From Bacteroidales bacterium (lineage in GTDB: Bacteria > Bacteroidota > Bacteroidia > Bacteroidales > WCHB1-69): a stretch of DNA of 34,970 bases. The stretch is from positions 1-34,970 of the forward strand of contig JAEEKL010000257.1 in assembly GCA_016282395.1 (NCBI GenBank), given 5' to 3'. A program made the translations under genes and the position numbers. Under the pieces are notes generated by a model. The model was not told the DNA's origin. It did no database searches and saw nothing but the letters and a program-made list of their open reading frames with translations. Of this stretch, positions 17,737 to 27,300 are shown piece after piece. Every line of letters starts with the position of its first letter. Position 1 is the stretch's first letter.

Positions 17737-19683
17737 TTAGTCGCGGATTTTGAGGGTGATGTCATCAATATAGTTATAAGAATAGACATAATTGCCGCTG
17801 CCCAGGACATTACGGAACGCTATGCGGTGTCCGGTGCCTGTGAAACCGGTGAAGTCGCACACCACATATTCCACATTTGTGGTGCTGTTGTTAATTCTTT
17901 TCACTGGGACAAACTCCTGACCGTCCCAAACGCCCACCTCCAACTGGTAGGCGGCGTTTGCCTGCCGCAGGTACATCTCCAAACGCAACTGGTTAATCTC
18001 TATCTCTTCAGACAGCGCAGGCATCGCATACACACAACGGTTTTGCATTTTCAGGGTATAGTCGCCGCTATGAGCGAAAGAACTCTTGTAAAACAGCTGC
18101 GGACGACTGGCATCCGTCATCGCCACATCCTCCTGCACCAACTCCCAACAAACAGGCTGCACACCCGTAGAGGCTACGGTGGAGGTGGTGTATCCGTCGA
18201 AGTTCTCACTGAATGGAAGGGTTTGGATGGTGCAATTGTTAACCTCTGTGGTGTCTCCGCCAACTGGATTGACAACATACAACCCAATGTCGTCTATATA
18301 ATTGTAACTATAGACATAGTTGGCACCGCCTAACGTGTTGCGGAATGCGATGCGGTGACCATTACCCGTGTAGCTGGAGAAATCAATCGTGACATGCTCC
18401 ATCTCTGTGCCGGTATTGTTGATTTCCGTCACCATCTCGAAGTCTCCATTTTCATTCACAACCCCAACTTGCAGTCTGTAAACCGCCTTAGGCTGCCGCA
18501 CATACATCTCCAATCGTACTGAACGCATGTCAATGGAATGATCCAGCACAGGCATGGCATACACCCCTCTGTTAACCAGACGGAGACTATAGTTCCCACT
18601 GTGAGCGTAATCACTTCTGTAGCACAGTTGCGGACGGTTGGCGTCGGTCATCGTCACATCCTCCAGCACCTGCGTCCAGCACTCGGGTTCCACACCCGTA
18701 GCCATCGTAGTGGAAGTGGTGTAGCTATCGAAATTATCGCTGTATGGCAGCATGATGGCAGCACAAGCAGCCGCCGTGGTAAAGCTAAATTCTTCACCGT
18801 ATGCCGTGCCCACGCTGTTGGTCGCGTAAGACCGGATATAGTAGGTGGTGTTCGCTACCAGACCGGACACCTGACTTGTGAACGCACCCGTACCAGTGCC
18901 GTTACTCGTATGATTGCCGTCCACCGTCGGGTTGTGTTCGGTTCCCCAGCACACGCCGCGCCCCGTGACAGTTCCTAAACCGCTATCCATAACATCGCCG
19001 CCACAGACGGCCATATTTTCCATAATGTCGTTTACTGCACTTGTGGTGACCGTAGGCAACAGGGCCGTTTCCATCCGCGTCAGCTGGTCTGCCAGCACGC
19101 ACAGGTCTATTTCGCCACAGGCTGCGGTCTGGACAACCCCAGAGGCTCCGGTGCCATCACTTTTGGAAGAGTTGGGAAGATCGCCCAAAGTGATATACCC
19201 CGCATCGTTCGCCAGTTCCCCGACACTCTGCGGAATCATGGGTTTATTCTTCAAATCGTTATAATCGCCACTGAAGCCGTTGGCCGCCTCGTTTGCGTAT
19301 AAGGCATACGGCACGCTCAACAGTTGCTGGGTGATGGTCACGCCATAATTGCTGCCGCCGTCAGGGTCTGTTTCGGTCTTGAGAAAATAGGGGCCGTTCG
19401 CCCAGTCGATTCCTTCAAACCTGCCCTGTTCTACCTTTCCACCACCAATTTCGACAGTCAATAGGCCGTTGGAGTTCGTATAAACGGTGTGCGTTTCCAC
19501 ATACACAACATTGCCGTCCGCACACCCTTGCAGGATACTCACACGCACGCCCACTGGCGCATCAGCGACGATAATGTTCCTCGCATTGCGAACCGCCGCC
19601 TGGTAGCTGAATCTACCGGGCGCCTGAGCGAAGAGAGCAATTGCAGACAGTAAGAGGATGATTAAGGTTGTAAGTCTCTTCAT
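17737..19683 (-). CDS. Secreted multidomain protein: tail-fibre-like segment, Fn3-like domain and two tandem ~170-aa jelly-roll-like modules
   Basis: Signal peptide MKRLTTLIILLLSAIALFAQ; GRFSYQAAVRNARNIIVADAPVGVRVSI; FSGDYNDLKNKPMIPQSVGELANDAGYIT; TTYYIRSYATNSVGTAYGEEFSF; two homologous modules starting LPYSDNFDSYTTST / LPFSENFDGYTTST and ending NYVYSYNYIDDI. Confidence 0.7.
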   Translation of the reverse strand: MKRLTTLIILLLSAIALFAQAPGRFSYQAAVRNARNIIVADAPVGVRVSILQGCADGNVVYVETHTVYTNSNGLLTVEIGGGKVEQGRFEGIDWANGPYFLKTETDPDGGSNYGVTITQQLLSVPYALYANEAANGFSGDYNDLKNKPMIPQSVGELANDAGYITLGDLPNSSKSDGTGASGVVQTAACGEIDLCVLADQLTRMETALLPTVTTSAVNDIMENMAVCGGDVMDSGLGTVTGRGVCWGTEHNPTVDGNHTSNGTGTGAFTSQVSGLVANTTYYIRSYATNSVGTAYGEEFSFTTAAACAAIMLPYSDNFDSYTTSTTMATGVEPECWTQVLEDVTMTDANRPQLCYRSDYAHSGNYSLRLVNRGVYAMPVLDHSIDMRSVRLEMYVRQPKAVYRLQVGVVNENGDFEMVTEINNTGTEMEHVTIDFSSYTGNGHRIAFRNTLGGANYVYSYNYIDDIGLYVVNPVGGDTTEVNNCTIQTLPFSENFDGYTTSTVASTGVQPVCWELVQEDVAMTDASRPQLFYKSSFAHSGDYTLKMQNRCVYAMPALSEEIEINQLRLEMYLRQANAAYQLEVGVWDGQEFVPVKRINNSTTNVEYVVCDFTGFTGTGHRIAFRNVLGSGNYVYSYNYIDDITLKIRD

Positions 19684-19811
19684 GTTCTGTTGATTAAGGT
19701 AAATATTGTCGTTGTTTCATTTTTTTTCCACAAAATAATGAGCAATTTTCTAACAATCAAAACATTGCATATTTTCTTGCATATATTTTCCCGAATTTTC
19801 TATTGCGGCGG

Positions 19812-19819
19812 CAAAGGTA
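19812..19819 (-). promoter_or_regulatory. Candidate -7 element TACCTTTG upstream of the 17737..19683 gene
   Basis: Minus strand TACCTTTG fits TAnnTTTG; about 130 nt upstream of the start codon. Confidence 0.5.
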
Positions 19820-19983
19820 CGAAAAAAGTTTTATAGATGAGTTTCTTTTTGGAGGTCAGGATGACAAAAAAAATAGGGGATCACGATGAATGGGGGGTTG
19901 CTCCGACAACACAGGAAGTAACGAAAGACAAAATCACCCGCAAGGGCAGGCGAAACGAAGGGGCGTGTACGATACGTCTTATC

Positions 19984-20018
19984 GCAAAAAAGGGTGCCTA
20001 ACCGACACCCTTTTTTGC
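19984..20018 (-). terminator. Intrinsic terminator downstream of the TonB_C/OmpA-like gene
   Basis: GCAAAAAAGGGTG...CACCCTTTTTTGC perfect stem. Confidence 0.8.
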
Positions 20019-20049
20019 TTAACATATATTTATATTGGTATAACCAACC

Positions 20050-21138
20050 TTACCTGATTGAAATCCTGTCAATGATAATCTTTCTGTCCTTGGCAGCCTG
20101 CAGGCCATACACTGTTTCGCGAACTTCGTTGGTGGAGAAGTTGTGGTTAATCTGGCCTTCGGGGACGCGGTGGATGGTGAGGCCGGGCTTGCTGCCGTTG
20201 ATGTAAGGCGCGAGGACACCGCCGTTAGCTCTTGCCATATAGTTGAGGACGCTCTGGATACGACGGGAAGAGAGTTTCTTGTTATAGTCGCTGTTGCTGA
20301 GCGGGCTGGCGAAACCGCTGATGGTGAACTCCACCTGATGGCCGTCCTGAAGGGCGTCAACGAGGAAGTTGGTGAGTTTCACGAGGCGGTCATAACCCGT
20401 CTGGATGGAGTCGTTGAAGAAATTCTCCACCGCATTTTCGGCGCTAGTCTTCTTCGCTCCAGTCAAGCCTTTGCCAGCACTGGTAATATAGGTATTCTTG
20501 GCGGACATATAGTTGTTGTAGAGACCCATATATTCGGTGTTGGTGGTTTCTGTGCGGGTGCGCGGGTCGGGACGGTCGTTCTCGAAATAGAGGGTGATAG
20601 GCTTTGCGACATCCTTCTTCATCTTTTCCATCTCCTCTTTCTTCTTCTCAGCGGCCACCTCATCCTCGTAGATAAACGTCACGGGAATTTGGACAATCAT
20701 ATCCTGCGGCTCGCAGCTTTGGGTGGACGGAATCATTTTCGGGAAAGACTTCACCACGCGGAGTGCCTCATCATCAAACTCCTTATAGCCGGAGCTGCTG
20801 ACCACCTCGATGTCCGTCAGGGTGCTGTCCTTCAACACCTTGGCCTGAACGGTCGTCGTACCGGAAATTTTCTGGTTCTTAAGGTTGACGGGGTACTTTT
20901 TGGTTTTGTTGATGTAGCGGCACATAGCCTTGTTGCCGCCCTTGAATGTGGGGAGAGTCATAGCTGCAGTGGGGACTTCGTGCTGTCCATTGGAATCCGC
21001 GAAGACAATAGCGTAACCTGACTTCTGTCCTTTCTGACCATACACATTGCCCTTGTCACACTGCGCATAACTCATTGTGAAACAAACCGTTAAAAACAAA
21101 ACGGCCACTAATTTCAAAGAGGAAAAATTACTTTTCAT
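20050..21138 (-). CDS. Exported protein with TonB C-terminal-like and OmpA-like domains
   Basis: Signal peptide; SGTTTVQAKVLKDSTLTDIEVVSSSGYKEFDDEALRVVKSFPKMIPS (TonB_C-like); EFTISGFASPLSNSDYNKKLSSRRIQSVLNYM (OmpA-like). Confidence 0.72.
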   Translation of the reverse strand: MKSNFSSLKLVAVLFLTVCFTMSYAQCDKGNVYGQKGQKSGYAIVFADSNGQHEVPTAAMTLPTFKGGNKAMCRYINKTKKYPVNLKNQKISGTTTVQAKVLKDSTLTDIEVVSSSGYKEFDDEALRVVKSFPKMIPSTQSCEPQDMIVQIPVTFIYEDEVAAEKKKEEMEKMKKDVAKPITLYFENDRPDPRTRTETTNTEYMGLYNNYMSAKNTYITSAGKGLTGAKKTSAENAVENFFNDSIQTGYDRLVKLTNFLVDALQDGHQVEFTISGFASPLSNSDYNKKLSSRRIQSVLNYMARANGGVLAPYINGSKPGLTIHRVPEGQINHNFSTNEVRETVYGLQAAKDRKIIIDRISIR

Positions 21139-21170
21139 ACTTATATTTTTTTACATTATTTTCCAAGGCG

Positions 21171-21178
21171 CAAAGATA
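21171..21178 (-). promoter_or_regulatory. Candidate -7 element TATCTTTG for the TonB_C/OmpA-like gene
   Basis: Minus strand TATCTTTG fits TAnnTTTG; about 33 nt upstream of the ATG. Confidence 0.5.
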
Positions 21179-21248
21179 CATTTTTTATTTATATAATGAC
21201 ACAATAATTTTTTTTTGCTCATTAAACACATCATTTTTGGGAAAATCG

Positions 21249-21256
21249 TATTTTTG
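21249..21256 (+). promoter_or_regulatory. Candidate -7 element TATTTTTG for the giant adhesin
   Basis: Fits TAnnTTTG; lies between the ORF-track start (21215) and the ATG at 21305, supporting the latter as start. Confidence 0.4.
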
Positions 21257-21304
21257 CACATTTTTGTGTTGATAAATCTATTCGCAAATTATAAAAATAC
21301 AATA

Positions 21305-24300
21305 ATGGATAAAAGATTTACTTTCAGTTGGTTAGTACTGATTTCGGTAGCCTTTTTGCTATCCGTCAACAGCACACTGCTTGCACAAAGTCAGCAATTC
21401 CACACCGACACTGTCTATCATCAGGAGTTCGGGTGCGACAGTTTTCTGCTAACGGCCAATCATACCTATTTCCATAATGACACCGTAGTGAAGATTCCAC
21501 ATTATGTCGCCGACCAAGGAATTGTCTATATGGATGTGCTGGATGTGTATCAAATTGTCATCGGGCACAGCTACACGTACAAAGACACCGTGACGGCGCG
21601 AGTGTGCAGAAACAACCTGCCGTATGCCTACCACGGGAATTTCTACACCCAGACCGGCAACTATTGGGTCCACATACCCACGCTGCAAGGGTGCGACAGC
21701 CTCAGCACCCTGGTGAAGTTGGTGGTGTTGGAGGGACAGAAAGACACCACTTTTGCCTCGATGTGTAATGCGGAGCCTGTCGTGGTCAACGGCATCACAT
21801 TCACCAACCCGGGAACATTCAACTTCCCGCAAGGAGTGGACGAAGACGGATGTCCTGTGGTACAGACCTACGTAATCACCCCCTACACAGTGGGAACTGA
21901 CACGGTGGACATCATGGTCTGCGAAAACGAACTTCCATATACCTACATGGGTTATTCGTTACCCACCCAAAACAACTACAGGGTACCCTACGTGTCCGAA
22001 GGCGGATGCAATGCCATCAAATACGTACGACTCAGAACATGTCCCATCTATGAAATCTACGACACGGTTGACGTGACTGTTTGCGAGATCGACATGCCCT
22101 ACGAGTATGGGGGCGAAACGTTTAACGAATCCGGAACCTACCAGATTCCCGTCCCCAACCAGTGCGGATGTGACAGCGCTTTCGTCACACTGAACCTGCA
22201 AGTCACACAACCACAGACAGAAACTGTGACGCTGACCCTTTGCGAGGGTGATTTCCCGTACAGTTACGATTCGCTCCATGTCTTCTCGGAACCGGGTGCG
22301 TACTACATAAATGAGGATGCCGATTCCACCTGCACCCATTTCACCTATCTGGTCCTGAATGCGTACCATCCCCTCTATGACACAATAAACATTTGTACTC
22401 CAGACAGTTTCTATACTTATAGGGACACAACTTTCACTTCCTCAACAACTTACACCTATTATGACACGAATGCCTATAATTGTGTGGATTACCTCACATT
22501 GAAGATAAATTTGAACTCTCAACTTGTTTATGACACGGTTAATGTGACAATTTGCGAATCCGAAAAACCGTTCGTGTTTGAAGAGAGCGAATACTGGTTC
22601 CCAGGCATTTACGATGTGATGATTCAAAACCAACAGGGGTGTGACAGCGCAGCCGTCAGGTTCCAGTTGGAGATGATTCCGAACGCGACTGTGAGCAGAG
22701 ATACGGTCATCACCCGAAATGATCTTCCTTTTGTATATTACGACAGTGTGTTCACGAAAAGCGGTCTCTATTGGATGCAGATTCCTGCGGCTCCAGAGGA
22801 TGGGTGCGACACAATCCTCTATTTTAACCTTACCATTCAACAACAATATTTCCAACTGATAGACACCACGGTTTGTGAGGGCACCGTAGTGGAATACCTC
22901 GGTGAGGAAATTTCCACGGCGGGTCCCCACGAGTTCATCTACCATTTTGCGGGCTATGACAGCATCATTACATTGAACGTACACCATCTGCCCAGGTATG
23001 TGGACGAAACTGTCTATGTGGAATTGGGCGAGTATGACCTGCCCTATTTGTTCGCCGACAGCGCATACTTTGAGGCTGGCTACCACGAGCGGGTGCTGCA
23101 AACGGTGTCGGGATGTGACAGCTTGGTTTCCTTATACCTTACCGTGATTCCTGCCATCATTAACAATGACACCTTGTACCGGGAAGTGTGTTCCAATGAC
23201 ATGCCCGTCACATTGTACGACAGTTTGCTTACGGAACCCGGTGTCTATCGCTACTTGATCCACACGGAAGAGTCCTCCATTGACTCCGTGTTTTATGTAC
23301 GGCTGAATGTGAAAGAGTCGCCGACACTGATTATCGCCGACACCTCGTATCTATGTGCGGAGAGCACGGCAACCCTGACGGCCCAGTCCACGGGAAGCCT
23401 TTATGTGTGGAGCAACGGGGAACAGATGCCATCCATCACAGTGAGCCTGCCCGGAGTGTATGGGGTCACCGTGACCAATGCCTTTGAATGTTCCGCTTCG
23501 GCATCCGTCCAGGTTATCCCAGTGGAACTGCCGGATGCCTTGGTGATAGGTGACAACGAGGTGTGCTATGGCAACAACCTGATGCTGCAAGCGATAGGCG
23601 GAACAGACTTTTTATGGGATGACGGCTCCACAACGAACGTCATCACCGTTTCCCCAACTGAGAACGTCACCTACACAGTCACGGTCAGCAACGTATATGG
23701 ATGTTCAGTGGTGAAAGAGCACACCGTCACGGTGAACCCGCTGCCACAGTTAGTCATCCAAGGCAACAACAGTATATGCTCAGGATCCTCCACCACATTC
23801 CATGTCTCAGGAGCTATGAGCTACACCTGGAACAACGGAAGCCATGCCAACCAGATCACGGCGAACACTTCGGGAACTTATTCGGTGACGGGCACCGACC
23901 CCAAAGGTTGCCGCAACTCGTCATCCGCTACTTTGACCGTTCATCCGCTACCCGTCATCCAAATTAACGGACGAAATTCCTTCTGCCAGGGCGGCAACAC
24001 CACGATAACCGCCACGGGCGCCAGCACCTACGTATGGAGTTCCGGCGAGGTGACGCAGTCCGTTGTGGCCGACCATGCCGAGCAATACACGGTGACGGGA
24101 ACCGACCAATATGGCTGCACCGCCACGAGCAGCGTCATCATCTCCCAGTCCACGGTAAACGCCAGCATTTCCGGGAACACCTATCTATGTCACGGCCAAG
24201 GCACCACCCTGACGGTTATGGGAGACGACGGGAACACCTACCGCTGGTTTGACGGCAGCACCAACAACACCATCAACATCAATGCCGCGGGAACGTATTC

Positions 24301-27300
24301 GGTCACGGTGACCAACACCAACGGCTGCCAGAACACCCTGTCTGCCATGGTGAACGAATACAACACGACAGTGCCGACCATCAGCGGGAACCTGACTATC
24401 TGTGAGAATCAGACCACCACGCTGCGTGCCTCCGGCGGGAGCACCTACCTGTGGGATGACGGAAGCACAGGACCGATGATCACGGTGGGCGCAACCGGCA
24501 CCTATTCGGTGACCGCCACGGGTGCTTACGGCTGTACGGCTACGACTTCTGCCACAGTGCTGGTGAATCCCATACCGACCGTCAACATTCTCTCACTGGG
24601 TACAATTTGTAAAGACGACGAGGTGACGCTGACCGCCATATCCAATGCCGGAACGTTTAATTGGAACTCCGGACAGAACACGGCGGCCATCACAGTGTCA
24701 CCGACAGTGAACTCCACATATACCGTACTGGTGACCGATGAGAACGGCTGTTCCAACACTGCTTCGACACAGATTACCGTGAACCCGCTCCCCCAGCTAT
24801 ACGTATCGGGACAGACTTCCTTCTGTCAGGGCGACACAGCGCAGCTGAACGCCACGGGCGGCGTGTCCTATTTCTGGAACAACGGCCAGTATGACGCCAG
24901 CATCAGCGTCACCACGCCGGGGACCTACACAGTGACAGCAACGGGTGCCAACGGTTGTGAGGCAACGGCGCAGCTGACCGTAACGATGAACCCGCTCCCG
25001 ATCGCCACCGTGACCGAATCGGTGGAAATCTGTCAGGGACAGCAGGCACAACTTTCAACAGACGCCCCTGCGGGATGCACTTACACGTGGTCAACAGGAA
25101 GCCACCAAAGCAGGATTTTCACCTCGGAAGCCGGCGAATACCAAGTGACCGTGACCAATGCAAACCAATGTTCACGGGTTTATCAGTCATACGTCATTGT
25201 GCATGAATTACCTGTCATTAACATCATCGGTGAAGCTGAAATATGCCAAGGACAGAGCACAACCCTTACCGTCAATGGCGATGCGGTTGCGCAATATAAT
25301 TGGAGCAGCGGCGACCAGAATGCCAATATCACGGTCAGCACCCAAGGCCAATATTCCGTGACGGCCACCAACAGTTACGGTTGCACCGCTACAGCGTCAC
25401 GTTCGGTGGTGGTTCATCCCTTACCGGTAGCGACAATCAGCGGAACCCTGGCAGTATGTAAGGATGCCAGCACCACGCTAACAGCCACAGGCGGTGTTTC
25501 CTATCTGTGGAGCACCGGCAGCACGGCAAGCAGCATTTCGGTGTCCCCCACCGAAAGCCAGTCCTACTCGGTGACGGTGAGTGACGCTTACGGATGCGAG
25601 TCGAACACATCCGCATCTGTTACGGTGAACGCTCTTCCACTCATCAGATTCAGTGGACTCACCACTATCTGTGCAGGAACCAGCACGAATGTCACGGCAT
25701 CAGGGGCCAACACCTACGTATGGTCCACGGGAGGCCAAAACGCCACCGTTTCACTCAGTCAGGCCGGCATGTATTATGTGACAGCCACCAACAACCACCA
25801 GTGTGTGAACACGGATTCTATCCAGATAACCGTGAATCCGAACCCTGACGTGCAGATTTCAGGAGATGACTACGTCTGTTTGGGCAGTACCATGTCGCTG
25901 ACCGCTTCCGGTGCCCAAAGTTACCAGTGGAACACGGAGGAGGTTTCAGCTACCATTGCCGTATCACCGGCGGCAAACACCACCTATTCCGTCACGGGCT
26001 ATGACGCGAACGGATGCCAATCCACAGCTTCAAAAGTGGTGAGTGTCAAATCGTTGCCCGTAGTTACAGTGTCTGGTTCGCAGACCATCTGCGCTGGCAA
26101 ATTCGCCATACTGACAGCTTCAGGCGGTTCCTCCTATTTGTGGAGTACGGGCAAGGTGGGTAATACGCTCACCGTGTCCCCGTCCGGCAACCAGACGTAT
26201 GTGGTGACAGCAACCAACGACTTCGGTTGCTCTGCCAGCCTGGACGTTCCGATAACCGTCAACCCGCTGCCGACCGTCAACTTCTTGGGCAACACGACCA
26301 TTTGTTCGGGAGCCACAACCAGTATCACGGCTGAAGGCGGCAACTCCTACAACTGGTCCACAGGCGGGCACAATGCCACCATCAACATCAGCAACGCCGG
26401 CATGTACTATGTAACCGTCACGAACTCCCAGAATTGTTCTCGGACAGACTCCGTATATGTGACCGTGAATCCGAACCCAAGCTTGCAAATTGAAGGTCCC
26501 AGTTACATCTGCTTGGGTGATGTGACCAGCCTTACCGTTTCCGGTGCACAGACCTACGTTTGGAATACGGAGGAGATGTCAGCCACCATCAATGTGGCGC
26601 CGTCCGTCACCACGACATACACCGTCACAGGCTATGACACGAACGGTTGCCAGTCCACCAACGCCAAAGTGGTGAATGTGGAAGCTCTGCCTACAATTTC
26701 CGTGTCCGGAAACAAGACCATCTGTATCGGACAGTCCACGACACTCACAGCCACTGGCGGAGTCAACTTCCAGTGGAGCAACGGGGTGACGGGTAACAGC
26801 ATTGTGGTCTCCCCCACCTCAACCCAATCCTACGTGGTGACAGTAACCAACAGTCTTGGCTGCTCGTCAAGTCTCGAAACAACGGTCACCGTGAACAGCC
26901 TCCCGAATATCACATTCAATGGCACAACGGAAATTTGCGATGGCGCAACAGCCACGATTACCGCTTCCGGCGGTGTTTCCTACCAATGGTCGAATGGCTC
27001 ACACTCCGCTTCCGCGAGCATTACGGAAGAGGGATACTACCGTGTGACGGCCACGAACGCACAGAATTGCGTGAATCTGGATTCCGTGTTCGTGAAAGTG
27101 AATCCGAACCCGGTGGTGCAAATCTCCGGCAGCAACTACGTATGCGCCGGCGGCATCACCACCTTGACAGCATCGGGTGCGCAAACCTATCTTTGGAATA
27201 CGGAGGAGGTCTCTCCCTCCATTTCCGTCACCCCTTCCACTGCCACCACCTACACCGTCACGGGTTATGACCAGAACGGCTGTAGCATGACCGTGAGCAA

